Shown here: piece by piece, positions 20,620-29,504 of the stretch | Layout of the letters: each line of letters starts with the position of its first letter | Position numbering within the stretch: position 1 is the first letter of the stretch | DNA from: Pseudomonadota bacterium | GTDB taxonomy: Bacteria > Pseudomonadota > Gammaproteobacteria > Xanthomonadales > Rhodanobacteraceae | Assembly: GCA_021792975.1 (NCBI GenBank) | Contig: JAJYTR010000022.1 | Location: forward strand, 1-32,957 | DNA: 32,957 bases | Direction: 5' to 3' | Translations under genes and position numbers: made by a program | The notes under the pieces: generated by a model | What the model was told of the DNA's origin: nothing | The model's input: the letters and a program-made list of their open reading frames with translations, nothing else | Database searches by the model: none

Positions 20620-22269
20620 TCACGGGCTGGGCAGCTCGCGTTCCTCGTCGGGATGGGCGATGCGCTGCTCCCAGGGCGTCCGCAGTTCCTCCTCCACCGC
20701 AGGGGTGCGCCAGCCGCTGCGCACGCCCCACAGGTAGAACGCCAGGCCCACCACGGCCACCACCAGCAGATCCCAGCCGTAGGGCAGGTAGCCCCTGCCG
20801 CCGAAACGCGTGCTGCCCAGCCACGACAGCAGCGCCATCACGGGCAGATACGCGATCAGCCACCACGCGCCGCGCAGGTGCCGTCCGAAATCGCGCCAGC
20901 CGCCCTTGGCCTGGTAGTAGAAGTACAGCGGCAGCGCCACCACCATCAGCAGGATGATTTCGCCGGTCAGCGGCCAGCGCGCCCAGTACAGCAGTTCGGT
21001 GGACATCACGAAGGCGATGCCGGCCAGCACCGGCAGCGCGGCGATGCGCAGCGGCCGCGTGAGGTCGGGCGCGGTGCGGCGCAGCGTCATCGCGCTGACC
21101 GGACCGGTGAGGTAGCTGATGATGGTGGCCACCGAGATCACCGCCGCCAGCGTGCCCCAGCCGCGGAAGAAGAACAGGAACAGGTAGGCCACCGCCAGAT
21201 CCAGCCACATCGCCGGACGCGGAATGCCCCAGCGCGGATGGATGCGGCCGAACCGCTGCGGCAGCGTGCCGTTGCGCTGCATGCCCACCAGCATGCGTGC
21301 GGTGGTGGCGGTGTAGGTGATGCCGGTGCCGCTGGGACTGACGAAAGCATCGGCGTACAGCAGGATCGCCAGCCAGTTGAGGTTGACGATGATCGCCAGT
21401 TCGGCGAACGGCGAGCGGAAGTCGATGCCGTGCCAGCCGGCCTTCGCCAGCATCGCCGGCGGCACCGCGCCCAGATACGCCACCTGCAGGATCACGTAGA
21501 CCACCGTGGCCAGCGCGATCGAGCCGAGGATGGCGATGGGAATGCTGCGCCCCGGATGGCGCGCTTCGCCGGCCAGGTTGACCGGGCTCTGGAAACCGTT
21601 GAATGAGAACACGATGCCGGCCGTGGCCACTGCCGTCAGCACGGCCGCGAAGTTGAACGCGTGCGCGCCGCCGTGCATGCCGACGTCGAAATTGCCGGGA
21701 TGGAAGCCGCTGGCGATCAGCGCGATGCCGGTGGCCGCGGGCACCACCAGCTTGACCCAGGTGATCGCGGTGTTGGAGCGCGCGAACAGCTTGACGCTCC
21801 AGAAGTTGACCAGGAAGTACACCAGTACCAGCAGCGCGGCGATGGCGAGGCCCGGCAGCGTCAGCTCGCCGGCACCGCCCGCATGGTGTACGAACAGCGC
21901 CTGCGCCCAGGCGAACGGCCACGAGGCCATGTACTGCACCGAGGCTTCGGCCTCCACCGGGATCACCGAGACGATGGCGATCCAGTTGGCCCAGGCGGCG
22001 ACGAAGCCCACCAGCGAGCCGTGCGAGTAGTGTCCGTAGCGCACCATGCCGCCGGATTCGGGGAACATCGCGCCCAGCTCCGCGTAGGTGAGCGCGATGC
22101 TGGTGATGATGGCCGCGCCCAGCACCCAGGCCCATGCCGCGCCGGGACCGGCCAGGCCCGCCGCGCGCCAGGCGCCGAACAGCCAGCCCGAGCCGATGAT
22201 CGAGCCCAGGCCGGTGAACATCAGGGCCAGCGCGCCGACGTCGCGGCGCGGCGAAGGTGGGTGCTGCAT
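20620..22269 (-). CDS. APC-family amino acid permease
   Basis: A 549-residue inner-membrane transporter with about 12 hydrophobic segments. The first one carries the family's unwound-helix motif (GLGSIIGSGWLFG, about residues 20-32). FNGFQSPVNLAGEARHPGRSIP in the middle matches the APC loop that follows TM6 (split here: FSFNGFQSP then NLAGEA). The long frame extends upstream, but the ATG at 22269 has a strong GGGAGG 4-5 nt upstream and starts MQHPPSPRRDVGAL just before TM1. It probably imports an amino acid or amine by proton symport; the substrate cannot be read. It stands alone between the repeat array and murU; 76 bp separate it from murU. Confidence 0.88.
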   Translation of the reverse strand: MQHPPSPRRDVGALALMFTGLGSIIGSGWLFGAWRAAGLAGPGAAWAWVLGAAIITSIALTYAELGAMFPESGGMVRYGHYSHGSLVGFVAAWANWIAIVSVIPVEAEASVQYMASWPFAWAQALFVHHAGGAGELTLPGLAIAALLVLVYFLVNFWSVKLFARSNTAITWVKLVVPAATGIALIASGFHPGNFDVGMHGGAHAFNFAAVLTAVATAGIVFSFNGFQSPVNLAGEARHPGRSIPIAILGSIALATVVYVILQVAYLGAVPPAMLAKAGWHGIDFRSPFAELAIIVNLNWLAILLYADAFVSPSGTGITYTATTARMLVGMQRNGTLPQRFGRIHPRWGIPRPAMWLDLAVAYLFLFFFRGWGTLAAVISVATIISYLTGPVSAMTLRRTAPDLTRPLRIAALPVLAGIAFVMSTELLYWARWPLTGEIILLMVVALPLYFYYQAKGGWRDFGRHLRGAWWLIAYLPVMALLSWLGSTRFGGRGYLPYGWDLLVVAVVGLAFYLWGVRSGWRTPAVEEELRTPWEQRIAHPDEERELPSP

Positions 22270-22345
22270 GGGGCCTCCCGCGGGTGCCGCGCGAGTGCCT
22301 GGCGCGGGCATGAAACGGCGATTGTCGCAGCGCCGGCCGGCGCTG

Positions 22346-23053
22346 TCAGCCGGCGCCCAGCGCCGCCCGCAGCGCGTCGAGCTGCTGCGGCGTGCCCAGG
22401 TTGTGCCAGATGCCGCGGAAGTGTTCGCCGCCGACCTGCCCATCGCGCATCGCCGCGCGCAGCAGCGGCGCCAGGGGGAAGCGCGGCGGCTGCCCGTCCG
22501 CGCCCGGTGCGCTCGCCGCCGCCTCGCGCCAGCGCGCGAACAGCGCGGAACGGAACACGCCGATGTTGGCGTAGGTCAGCCGCGGCCCTTCGCCGTCCGC
22601 GTGCAGCAGCCCCTCGCGCAGCAGGAAATCGCCGCCGCCGTGATCGGGCGGGTTGTCGACCATGACCAGATGCGCCAGGCCGCGCGGCTGCGCGGGCAGG
22701 GTGGCGTAGTCGAAGTCGGTGTACACATCGCCGCTGACGACGATGAAGGGCTCCTCGCTGCCCAGCAGCGGCAGGGCGTTGAGCATGCCGCCGCCGGTCT
22801 CCAGCGGCAGCTCGCCTTCGTAGCTGTAGCGGATGCGCAGGCCGAAGCGCGCGCCATCGCCCAGCGTTGCGGGGAATTGCTCGCCCAGATGCGCGGTGTT
22901 GATGACCACGTAGCGCACGCCGGCCGCGGCCAGCCGCTCGAGCTGCCACACGATGACCGGCTTGCCGGCCAGCGGCAGCAGCGGCTTGGGCACGGCCAGG
23001 CTGAGCGGGCGCATGCGTTCGCCGAGCCCGGCGGCCAGGATTAGCGCCCTCAT
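22346..23053 (-). CDS. murU: N-acetylmuramate alpha-1-phosphate uridylyltransferase
   Basis: A 235-residue nucleotidyltransferase. It has LAAGLGERMRPL (6-17), the substrate lysine in VPKPLLPLAGKP (Lys 23) and the metal-binding VSGDVYTDFD (106-115). In the MurU family this makes UDP-MurNAc from MurNAc 1-phosphate, bypassing MurA in peptidoglycan recycling. The assignment over other sugar-phosphate nucleotidyltransferases is supported by the amgK gene just upstream, overlapping by 4 nt (ATGA). The pair is a known cause of intrinsic fosfomycin tolerance in Pseudomonas. Confidence 0.9.
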   Translation of the reverse strand: MRALILAAGLGERMRPLSLAVPKPLLPLAGKPVIVWQLERLAAAGVRYVVINTAHLGEQFPATLGDGARFGLRIRYSYEGELPLETGGGMLNALPLLGSEEPFIVVSGDVYTDFDYATLPAQPRGLAHLVMVDNPPDHGGGDFLLREGLLHADGEGPRLTYANIGVFRSALFARWREAAASAPGADGQPPRFPLAPLLRAAMRDGQVGGEHFRGIWHNLGTPQQLDALRAALGAG

Positions 23054-24063
23054 GCGCGGGGCCGGCTGAGGTCGCGTCCGGCGGCGGCGCGCTCCAGCAG
23101 CGCGGCCAGCGCGGCGAAGTCGGGATCGGCGCGCGCGGCGTCCAGCGCATAGGCGTACACGCGCGGCAGGTCGGTCAGGTACTGCGCCTTGCCGTCGCGG
23201 TAGTACAGGCGGCAGAAGATGCCCAGCACCTTCAGGTGCCGCTGCAGGCCCATGCGCTCGAAGGCGCGCAGGAACGCCGTGTCGTCCTGCGTGCGCGGCC
23301 ACAGACCGGCGGCGACCGCGCGCGCGCGGTAGTCCAGCGCCCAGTCGCGCACCCGCCGCGGCGGCCAGGCGATGTAGCAGTCCTTCAGCAGCGAGACCAG
23401 GTCGTAGGTGAGGGCACCGCGCACGGCATCCTGGAAATCGATGATGCCGATGCACCCGTGTTCCAGCCGCAGCAGGTTGCGGCTGTGGTAGTCGCGGTGC
23501 ACGAACACCTGCGGCTGCGTACGCGCGCTGGCGCACAGCCGCTGCATGGCCAGTTCCAGGGTGTCCCGGTCGCCGCGGGACGGCGTGAGGCCCAGATGGC
23601 GCTGCAGGAACCACTGCGGCAGCAGCTCCATTTCGGCGATCAGGCGGGCATCGTCGTAGGGCGGCAGTCCAGTGGCGTCCGCCCCGCGCTGCATGCGCAG
23701 CAGCGTCTCCAGCGCGGTGGCGTACAGCGGCTCGACGCTGTCGCTATCCAGCAGCGGCAGCAGGGTGGCCTCGCCCAGATCCTGCATGGCGATGAAGCCC
23801 AGGGCCTCGTCGTGGGCGTACACCTCGGGCGCGGCCAGTCCGGCGGCGCACAGGCGTCGGTCCACATCCAGCCAGGGCCGGATGTCTTCGTGGTCGGGCG
23901 GGGCGTCCATCACGATTACGCTGCGGCCGTCGGCGCGCGTGCCGCGCCAGTAGCTGCGGAAACTGGCGTCGCTGGAGGCGGGCGCCAGCCGCAGCGCGGG
24001 TTCGCGCAGCGCGGCGCGAGCCCAGTGCAGGCGTGCGGCGGCGCGGTCGGTGGGGTCGGCCAT
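23050..24063 (-). CDS. amgK: N-acetylmuramate/N-acetylglucosamine anomeric kinase
   Basis: A 337-residue aminoglycoside-phosphotransferase-fold kinase that phosphorylates MurNAc (and GlcNAc) at C1. Catalytic-loop residues are HRDYHSRNLL (189-198, Asp 191 as base), and the metal-binding IIDFQDA has Asp 209. SSDASFRSYWR (30-40) and VMDAPPDHED (51-60) match the AmgK N-lobe signature. It is the first gene of the two-gene amgK-murU recycling operon. It starts at the ATG at 24063, 47 bp after the GAPDH stop, with a hairpin between, so it may be read partly from the GAPDH promoter. Confidence 0.92.
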   Translation of the reverse strand: MADPTDRAAARLHWARAALREPALRLAPASSDASFRSYWRGTRADGRSVIVMDAPPDHEDIRPWLDVDRRLCAAGLAAPEVYAHDEALGFIAMQDLGEATLLPLLDSDSVEPLYATALETLLRMQRGADATGLPPYDDARLIAEMELLPQWFLQRHLGLTPSRGDRDTLELAMQRLCASARTQPQVFVHRDYHSRNLLRLEHGCIGIIDFQDAVRGALTYDLVSLLKDCYIAWPPRRVRDWALDYRARAVAAGLWPRTQDDTAFLRAFERMGLQRHLKVLGIFCRLYYRDGKAQYLTDLPRVYAYALDAARADPDFAALAALLERAAAGRDLSRPRA

Positions 24064-24082
24064 CGCGGGTCGCGTGCGGAAT

Positions 24083-24102
24083 GCGGGCGGCGCGCCGCCC
24101 GC
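24083..24102. other. 20-bp perfect palindrome between gapdh and amgK
   Basis: GCGGGCGGCG followed by CGCCGCCCGC can fold as an 8-bp stem with a CGCG loop. It lies just after the GAPDH stop on the - strand. With no U-run it is at most a weak terminator or mRNA-stability element. Confidence 0.45.
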
Positions 24103-24110
24103 GGCGCCGC

Positions 24111-25124
24111 TCAGCGCGCCGCCATCAGCGCGAGGGTCATGTCCAGCATGCGGTTGGAGAAGCCCCATTCGTTGTCGTACCAGGAGAGCACCTTGACCAG
24201 GGTGCCGCCCATCACCCGGGTCTGGGTGGCGTCGTAGATGCTCGACAGCGGGTTGTGGTTGAAATCCACCGACACCAGCGGCTGGGTGTTGATGCCGAGG
24301 ATGCCCTTCAATGCGCCTTCGCTGGCCTCGCGCAGCGCGGCGTCGATCTCGTCCCTGCTGGTGGCGCGCGCGGCGACAAAGGTCAGATCGACCACCGACA
24401 CGTTGAGGGTCGGCACGCGCATGGCGAAGCCGTCGAGCTTGCCGTTGAGCTCCGGCAGCACCAGACCGACCGCGGCGGCGGCGCCGGTCTTGGTGGGGAT
24501 CTGCGAGTGCGTGGCGCTGCGCGCGCGGCGCAGATCCTTGTGGTAGACGTCGGTGAGCACCTGGTCGTTGGTGTAGGCGTGGATGGTGGTCATCAGCCCG
24601 TGCACGATGCCGATCTTCGCGTGCAGCACCTTGGCCAGCGGCGCCAGGCAGTTGGTGGTGCAACTGGCGTTGGAGATCACCTGGTGCGCGGCGGTGACGC
24701 GGTCGTGGTTGACGCCGTAGACGAAGGTGCCGTCCACGTCCTTGTCGCCCGGCGCGGAGATGATCACCTTCCTGGCGCCGCCGGCGAGGTGCGCGGCGGC
24801 CTTGGCCTTGCTGGTGAACAGGCCGGTGCATTCCAGCACCACGTCCACGCCAAGCGCGCCCCAGGGCAGCCTGGCCGGGTCGCGCTCGGCGAGCACCTTG
24901 ATGCGGTCGCCCTTGACCACGAGGTCGCCGTCTGCCACGCCCACCTCGTGCGGGAAGCGGCCGTGTGCGGTGTCGTACTGGGTGAGATGCGCATTGGTCC
25001 CGGCGTCGCCGAGGTCGTTGATGGCCACCACCTGGATCTCGTGCGTGCGGTTCGACTCGTACAGCGCGCGCAGGATGTTGCGGCCGATGCGGCCGTAGCC
25101 GTTGATGGCGACCTTGATGGGCAT
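24111..25124 (-). CDS. gap: Glyceraldehyde-3-phosphate dehydrogenase, type I
   Basis: A 337-residue GAPDH that oxidises glyceraldehyde 3-phosphate to 1,3-bisphosphoglycerate in glycolysis (or the reverse in gluconeogenesis). It has NGYGRIGRN (8-16) for NAD binding, the catalytic cysteine 155 in SNASCTTNC and the activating histidine 182 in IHAYTNDQ. The C-terminal signature [12 protein letters not shown] is present. The ATG at 25124 has CGAGGA about 8 nt upstream. Length is normal. It is divergent from the nuclease gene at 25241, so the 116 bp between holds both promoters, though I see no strong boxes. Confidence 0.96.
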   Translation of the reverse strand: MPIKVAINGYGRIGRNILRALYESNRTHEIQVVAINDLGDAGTNAHLTQYDTAHGRFPHEVGVADGDLVVKGDRIKVLAERDPARLPWGALGVDVVLECTGLFTSKAKAAAHLAGGARKVIISAPGDKDVDGTFVYGVNHDRVTAAHQVISNASCTTNCLAPLAKVLHAKIGIVHGLMTTIHAYTNDQVLTDVYHKDLRRARSATHSQIPTKTGAAAAVGLVLPELNGKLDGFAMRVPTLNVSVVDLTFVAARATSRDEIDAALREASEGALKGILGINTQPLVSVDFNHNPLSSIYDATQTRVMGGTLVKVLSWYDNEWGFSNRMLDMTLALMAAR

Positions 25125-25240
25125 GGCGGGAATCCTCGGACGGTGGTGAAAACGCGATCTTATCGGCATCGGGACTTCCGGGCGATGCGGAGGATGGCCG
25201 CGGCGTGGCAGATTGGCGTGCGATCCGCCGGAGCACCCGC

Positions 25241-26068
25241 ATGCGCGCCGCCGTCTACGCCGTTCTCGCCTGCGCCGGCCTGCTGGCCGCCGCGCCCGCC
25301 CGGGCCTGGGGGCCGCTGGGCCACCGCATCGTCGCCGACCTGGCCTACGCCGGGCTCGATGCACAGGCACGCGCGCAGGTCGACGCCCTGCTGGCCCGCC
25401 AGCACGCCGCCTCGCTGGCCGATGTCGCCAACTGGGCCGACACCATCCGCGACGCACCCGAACCGGATGCGCTGGGCCGGCAGACGGTCCCGCTGCATTA
25501 CGTCAACATGCACGGCTCCTGCGCCTACAAGCCGGCGCTGGACTGTCCCGACGGCCGGTGCGTGGTCGCCGCCATCGGCCACTACGCAGCGGTCCTGGGC
25601 GACCGCGGCCGATCCCCGGACGCGCGCGCGCAGGCGCTGAACTTCGTGGTGCATTTCGTCGGCGACGTGCATCAGCCGCTGCACGCGGGCTACCGGCAGG
25701 ACCGCGGCGCCAACGACTACCCGGTGCAGTTCCAGGGCGAGGCCACGAACCTGCATCGCGTCTGGGATTCCGGCCTGCTTTCCACGCGCCAACTGCACGC
25801 GCGCGCCTATGCCGCCCTGCTGGAACACCAGGGTCCGGTGACGGTGCCGGCGGCGGCCGCGACGCGCGAAGACATCCCGGCGCGGTGGGCCGAACAGTCC
25901 TGCCGCATGGTGATGGAGCGCGGCGTGTACCCGCGCGGCCACGTCATCACGGCGGACTACGTGGCGCGCATGCGCCCGCTCGCCGAGCAGCAGTTGCGCC
26001 TCGCCGGCGCGCGCCTGGCCGCGCTGCTCAACCGCGTGCTGGGCGCGCCGGCGTCGCGCCCGCGCTGA
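25241..26068 (+). CDS. Secreted S1/P1-type nuclease
   Basis: A 275-residue zinc nuclease that cuts single-stranded DNA/RNA outside the cytoplasm. Residues 1-22 are a Sec signal peptide ending APARA; the mature protein then begins with Trp 23, whose amino group binds zinc in the P1 family. Likely zinc ligands are Trp 23, His 28, Asp 67, His 86, His 138, Asp 142, His 148, His 172 and Asp 176 ([28 protein letters not shown]). Their spacing agrees well with the fungal enzyme as I recall it. The ATG at 25241 was chosen because it begins the signal peptide and has GGAG 7 nt upstream. It probably serves phosphate or nucleotide scavenging. Confidence 0.93.
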   Translation: MRAAVYAVLACAGLLAAAPARAWGPLGHRIVADLAYAGLDAQARAQVDALLARQHAASLADVANWADTIRDAPEPDALGRQTVPLHYVNMHGSCAYKPALDCPDGRCVVAAIGHYAAVLGDRGRSPDARAQALNFVVHFVGDVHQPLHAGYRQDRGANDYPVQFQGEATNLHRVWDSGLLSTRQLHARAYAALLEHQGPVTVPAAAATREDIPARWAEQSCRMVMERGVYPRGHVITADYVARMRPLAEQQLRLAGARLAALLNRVLGAPASRPR

Positions 26069-26071
26069 GGG

Positions 26072-26536
26072 TCATGGCCCGTGCGCCGGCTGCCCGATGG
26101 ACGGCAGCGGCGTGCGGAAGGCGATGGCCAGCCGGTTCCAGCCGTTGATGGCGATGATGGCCAGGCTCAGCTGTGCCAGCGCGGCGTCGTCGAAGTGCGC
26201 ACTGACCTCGGCATACAGCGCATCGTCGATGGGCTGCCGCGCGATCAGCGTCAGCGCCTCGGCATAGGCCAGCGCGGCGCGCTGGCGCGCGTCGAAGCAG
26301 GGTGCTTCGCGCCATGCCGGCAGCAGGTCGAGCTGCTGCTGCGTAATGCCCGCCGCGCGCGCATCGCGGTTGTGCATGTCCAGACAGAATGCGCAGCCGT
26401 TGATCTGCGAGACGCGCACGCGGATCAGCTCGAGCAGCGCGGTTTCCAGTGGGCTCCCGCGCACGGCCGCTTCCAGTCCGCGCATGGCGGCCAGGACGGC
26501 GGGAGCGGCGCGGCGGTAGTCGGCGCGTGGGTTCAT
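26072..26536 (-). CDS. Carboxymuconolactone decarboxylase / AhpD-like protein
   Basis: A 154-residue all-alpha AhpD-like protein. The redox motif CAFCLDMH (C-x2-C-x3-H, about residues 49-56) is intact, which in the family gives peroxidase or disulfide-reductase activity. The RVRVSQINGCAFCLDMHNRDA stretch (split: RVSQINGC, then AFCLDMHNRDA) is typical of the YciW/YnjA-like subgroup. The ATG at 26536 follows GAGAGA; longer frames upstream have no family sequence. Its 3' end nearly touches that of the convergent nuclease gene (3 nt apart). It lies 130 bp downstream of another AhpD-like gene and might be a late member of the same operon. Confidence 0.88.
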   Translation of the reverse strand: MNPRADYRRAAPAVLAAMRGLEAAVRGSPLETALLELIRVRVSQINGCAFCLDMHNRDARAAGITQQQLDLLPAWREAPCFDARQRAALAYAEALTLIARQPIDDALYAEVSAHFDDAALAQLSLAIIAINGWNRLAIAFRTPLPSIGQPAHGP

Positions 26537-26666
26537 GGCGGGATTCTCTCGGCAATCGCGCCCGCGCGGGGTGCGGACGCGGATGGGGATGCGGACGGGC
26601 GCGGACCGGGTTTCCGGCCGCGCGGCCGGGCCGGGTATCGTGACCGCGCGTGCGGCCACGGCGGGT

Positions 26667-27014
26667 TCAGCCCTGACTGCCCGCGGACGCCTGCTGCAGG
26701 GTGTCCAGCGCCAGTTGGGCATGCGCATACGCGCCGCCGGCGCGCATCTCCGCGGCCACCCAGATCGCCTCCATGATCTGCTGCTCGCTGGCGCCTTGCT
26801 TCAACGCGGCCTCGGTATGGCCGCGGATGCAGTACGGGCACTGGGTGACGTGCGCCACCGCCACGGCGATCAGCTGCTTGGTCCTGGCATCCAGTGCGCC
26901 GGCGGCGAATACCTGGGCGCTGAACGCCTTGAAGGCGTCGTAGGCGGCCGGGGCCAGCTCGCGGCGCTTGCGCGCCAGCGCCGGCGTGGCGGACGGATAG
27001 ACGGGATGGTCCAT
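26667..27014 (-). CDS. AhpD-like carboxymuconolactone decarboxylase family protein
   Basis: A 115-residue AhpD-like protein with the CPYCIRGH redox motif (C-x2-C-x3-H) followed by TEAALKQGASEQQIMEAIW, typical of the small single-domain members. GAGGAG about 7 nt before the ATG at 27014 supports the start. It is 18 bp downstream of the small ESFPASDPP gene and so appears to be in the long operon with lipA and the ferredoxin. Peroxide or thiol stress handling is the likely role. It is only distantly related to the next AhpD-like protein. Confidence 0.88.
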   Translation of the reverse strand: MDHPVYPSATPALARKRRELAPAAYDAFKAFSAQVFAAGALDARTKQLIAVAVAHVTQCPYCIRGHTEAALKQGASEQQIMEAIWVAAEMRAGGAYAHAQLALDTLQQASAGSQG

Positions 27015-27032
27015 GGGAAGCTCTCCTCGGGG

Positions 27033-27221
27033 TCAGTGCCGGGTGGGGGTGCGGCCCAGCGTCCAGGCGGGCGGATCGCTGGCCGGAAAACTCTCGATCA
27101 GCGTCTCGTCGAGCGACTGCTCGGTGTCGCGGGCGGGGTGCCGGCGCCGGGTGCGGGCGGTGGGTCGGGCGATCGGGCCGCCGGCCTTGCCGGCTGGCGG
27201 GTGCGCGGTTCTGCGGTGCAT
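27033..27221 (-). CDS. Small conserved protein with ESFPASDPPAW motif
   Basis: A 62-residue basic protein of unknown function. The N-terminal half is Arg/Pro/Ala-rich (MHRRTAHPPAGKAGG) and the C-terminal half has LDETLIESFPASDPPAWTLG. I recognise the DExxxESFPASDPPxW motif from many short proteobacterial proteins, none with a clear function to my knowledge. GGAGG lies about 7 nt before the ATG at 27221, so it is probably translated. It begins 2 bp after the lipA stop and is easily missed because of its length. Confidence 0.75.
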   Translation of the reverse strand: MHRRTAHPPAGKAGGPIARPTARTRRRHPARDTEQSLDETLIESFPASDPPAWTLGRTPTRH

Positions 27222-27223
27222 GA

Positions 27224-28258
27224 TCAACCTCCGGGTGCGGGGCGTCCATGCGGGTGGTCGAGGCCGACATTGTCGCGCTGCAGGACGCGCTCGGCGCGGT
27301 AGCTCGAGCGCACCAGCGGACCGGCGACGGCTTCCGTGAAGCCCTTGCGCAGGGCCAGTGCGCGGTACTGCGCGAATTGCGCGGGCGTGACGAAGCGCGC
27401 CACCGGCAGGTGTTGCGGCGAAGGACGCAGGTACTGTCCCAGGGTCACGATGTCCACCCCGGCCGCACGCAGGTCGTCGAGCGCCTGCGCGATTTCGCCG
27501 TCCGTTTCGCCCAGGCCCAGCATCAGGCCGGACTTGGTCAGTGTCTGCGGCGCGTGATGCTTGGCAAAGGCCAGCACGCCGAGGGTCCGCGCATAGCCGG
27601 CGCGGGCGTCGCGCACGGGGTGCGTCAGGCGCTCGACCGTCTCCAGATTCTGCGCAAAAGTGACCAGGCCGGCGTCCAGCACCCGCGCCACCGCGGCGGT
27701 GCTGCCGGCGAAATCGGGCGTCAGCGCCTCCACCGCCGCCTGCGGCGTGCGCGCATGGATGGCGCGGATGCAGGCGGCGTAGTGCGCTGCGCCGCCGTCG
27801 GGCAGGTCGTCGCGGTCGACCGAAGTCAGCACCACGTAGCGCAGGCCCATGCGCTCGACCGCCATCGCCACGTGCTGCGGCTCCAGGGGATCGACCCGGC
27901 CGTGCGGGTTGCCGGTGCTCACCGCGCAGAAGCGGCAGGCGCGCGTACATACCTCGCCCAGCACCATCAGCGTGGCGGTGCCGCGGCCCCAGCATTCGGC
28001 GATGTTGGGGCACCTGGATTCGGCGCAGACGGTGTGCAGCACGTGTTCGCGCACGATCTGCCGCACCCGCGTGTAGCCCTCGCCGCCCGGCACGCGTACA
28101 CGCAGCCAGGGTGGTTTGGGCTCCGCGTCCAGCACGCGGTTGCCGGCATTGGGCCGCAGTCCGCCCTTGACCGCGCGGACGCCCTCGGCGGTGCGGTAGC
28201 GCTGGCCGTCATGGACTATCTGCGGCCGCTCGTCTCCGGATTCCGGCACCGTGCTCAT
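27224..28258 (-). CDS. lipA: Lipoyl synthase
   Basis: A 344-residue radical-SAM enzyme that inserts two sulfurs into octanoyl groups on E2 and H proteins. It has the auxiliary-cluster cysteines C78, C83 and C89 ([12 protein letters not shown]), the radical-SAM cysteines C104, C108 and C111 (CTRACRFC) and the C-terminal RSSY serine motif. All cluster ligands are present. The start is ATG 28258, overlapping the stop of the zinc-finger gene by 4 nt. Odd point: lipB, its usual neighbour, is absent; instead it follows a ferredoxin, a DUF59 Fe-S protein and DUF2249/NnrS-like genes, which suggests expression under nitric-oxide or low-oxygen conditions. Confidence 0.96.
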   Translation of the reverse strand: MSTVPESGDERPQIVHDGQRYRTAEGVRAVKGGLRPNAGNRVLDAEPKPPWLRVRVPGGEGYTRVRQIVREHVLHTVCAESRCPNIAECWGRGTATLMVLGEVCTRACRFCAVSTGNPHGRVDPLEPQHVAMAVERMGLRYVVLTSVDRDDLPDGGAAHYAACIRAIHARTPQAAVEALTPDFAGSTAAVARVLDAGLVTFAQNLETVERLTHPVRDARAGYARTLGVLAFAKHHAPQTLTKSGLMLGLGETDGEIAQALDDLRAAGVDIVTLGQYLRPSPQHLPVARFVTPAQFAQYRALALRKGFTEAVAGPLVRSSYRAERVLQRDNVGLDHPHGRPAPGG

Positions 28259-28587
28259 CGTTGCGGGTCCTGGCGGGCGGCTGCGGCGGCGCGCAATCGG
28301 GCGACCGCCTCGTGATAGCGCGCCTCGATGCGCGCATTGGCGAACACCGGCGGCGGCCGGTCCGGGCACGGCGGGCGCAGCACGTACATCGTGCCGCAGT
28401 AGGGGCAACGCTCGCGGCCGCTTTCGTGGATGGGCAGCCACACGTGCGGATGCGCGTTCCACAGGCTGTCGGCAGGCATGGGGCAGTACAGCGGCAGATC
28501 CGCCCAGTCCACCTCGCGCACCGATTCGGCGCAGGCGAGCGCGCGTCCGCTGACCGGGTCGATGGCGTTGCGGGCGGGTGCGGACAC
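28255..28587 (-). CDS. CHCC zinc-finger (NDUFS6-like) protein
   Basis: A 110-residue protein with a zf-CHCC motif: Cys 35, His 46, Cys 61, Cys 64 ([20 protein letters not shown]). The family includes the small mitochondrial complex I subunit NDUFS6 and many short bacterial proteins of unclear role. I chose the GTG at 28587 because it falls 4 bp after the ferredoxin stop and starts near the conserved part; the longer ATG at 28644 would overlap the ferredoxin gene by 53 nt. Tail residues 85-110 are helical and Ala/Arg-rich. Its place between ferredoxin and lipA suggests an Fe-S or respiratory-assembly role, which is inference. Confidence 0.8.
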   Translation of the reverse strand: MSAPARNAIDPVSGRALACAESVREVDWADLPLYCPMPADSLWNAHPHVWLPIHESGRERCPYCGTMYVLRPPCPDRPPPVFANARIEARYHEAVARLRAAAAARQDPQR

Positions 28588-28591
28588 GGCT

Positions 28592-28915
28592 TCAGCGCTC
28601 GAGATGGGGCAGCTTGTCGGGCACGCCGTTCCAGGCATCGGCATCGGGCGGGGCGTCGATCCTGCGGTCGAGCACCGGCCACCGCGGCGCCAGTTCGGCG
28701 TTGAGGGCGAGGAAGTGCTCCTGCCCGGCCGGCACGTCGGCCTCGGGGAAGATCGCCTGCGCCGGGCACTCGGCCACGCACAGGGTGCAGTCGATGCACT
28801 CTTCCGGATCGATCACCAGAAAATTGGGCCCGGCGTGGAAGCAGTCCACCGGACACACCTCGACGCAGTCGGTGTACTTGCACTTGATGCAGTTGTCGGT
28901 GACCACGTGGGTCAT
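28592..28915 (-). CDS. fdxA: 7Fe ferredoxin
   Basis: A 107-residue FdxA-type ferredoxin with one [3Fe-4S] and one [4Fe-4S] cluster. By comparison with Azotobacter FdI, the ligands are Cys 9, 17 and 50 for the 3Fe cluster and Cys 21, 40, 43 and 46 for the 4Fe cluster; Cys 12 and 25 are the usual free ones. The C-terminal part ([17 protein letters not shown]) is typical of the family. GAGGA about 8 nt upstream supports the ATG at 28915. Its start overlaps the preceding gene by 4 nt. It could supply electrons to the lipoyl synthase two genes later, which is inference. Confidence 0.95.
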   Translation of the reverse strand: MTHVVTDNCIKCKYTDCVEVCPVDCFHAGPNFLVIDPEECIDCTLCVAECPAQAIFPEADVPAGQEHFLALNAELAPRWPVLDRRIDAPPDADAWNGVPDKLPHLER

Positions 28916-29172
28916 GGGGCATCCTCGTGCCGCGGTCGCGCGTCGCTTCGTGTCCAGCGGTGCAGCGCGCGGTCGAACGGTGCCGCCTGTCCCGGCGCCT
29001 GCCGGCGCAGCCGCACATAGGCCTGCCCGGCCAGGCGGCAGGCCTGTTCGCGCGCGCCCGCCTGCCAGAGCGATTCCAGGGCCCGCAGCAGCAGTCCGGC
29101 CAGGGCGGCGTCCCCGTCACCCGGCACGGGTACGGCGGTGTCGCCAGCGGGCGCCGCGAGGGCCATCACCAT
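28912..29172 (-). CDS. Small protein of unknown function in the Fe-S operon
   Basis: An 86-residue protein I do not recognise. It is Ala/Leu/Arg-rich, and residues about 20-60 look like a helical pair ([21 protein letters not shown] split by small residues), perhaps a TPR-like hairpin. The start is ATG 29172 or ATG 29166, both overlapping the stop of the DUF59 gene. The stop overlaps the ferredoxin start by 4 nt. Translation is supported only by this tight packing on both sides. Confidence 0.65.
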   Translation of the reverse strand: MVMALAAPAGDTAVPVPGDGDAALAGLLLRALESLWQAGAREQACRLAGQAYVRLRRQAPGQAAPFDRALHRWTRSDARPRHEDAP

Positions 29173-29504
29173 GCGCTCGCGCGGTCGATGCCCAGGTGCA
29201 GCCGGGCCACCGGGCTGATGCGCTCGGGCGACCACGGCGGGTCGTAGGTCAGTTCGACCTCGATGCCGGTGCATCCGGGCAACTGCTGCAGGGCCTGCTG
29301 CGCGCCCTGGACCAGGTAGTCGGTGGCCGGGCAGCCGCGCGTCGTGGTGGTCATGCGCACGTGCACGCCGCCGGCCGCATCCTGTTCGATGGCGTACACC
29401 AGACCGAGATCGACGATGTTGTAGCCCAGCTCCGGGTCGATCACCGTGCGCAGCGCCGCGCGCGCCAGCTCCAGCGTGTCGGCTGCAGGGTTGTCCGCGT
29501 TCAT
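29166..29504 (-). CDS. DUF59 / MIP18-family Fe-S cluster assembly protein
   Basis: A 112-residue MIP18/DUF59 protein of the PaaD/SufT group. It has the DPELGYNIVDLGLVY motif (about 23-37), the conserved cysteine in TTRGCP and DPPWSPERIS near the C-terminus. Members help insert or carry Fe-S clusters (SufT, PaaD). It overlaps the upstream DUF2249 gene by 4 nt and the small downstream gene by up to 7. The context with ferredoxin and lipoyl synthase fits Fe-S maturation or repair. Confidence 0.9.
   Translation of the reverse strand: MNADNPAADTLELARAALRTVIDPELGYNIVDLGLVYAIEQDAAGGVHVRMTTTTRGCPATDYLVQGAQQALQQLPGCTGIEVELTYDPPWSPERISPVARLHLGIDRASAW

Noticed and set aside
18690-20737. Several open frames in the repeat region (for example 19828-20361 and 20045-20737)
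   Set aside because: They read repeated DNA units and give Arg/Pro/Ser-rich peptides repeated along the frame; there is no ribosome-binding site or family resemblance.
22346-23053. A second hddC-type guanylyltransferase
   Set aside because: Same fold and length as the 13575 gene, but its overlap with amgK marks it as MurU.
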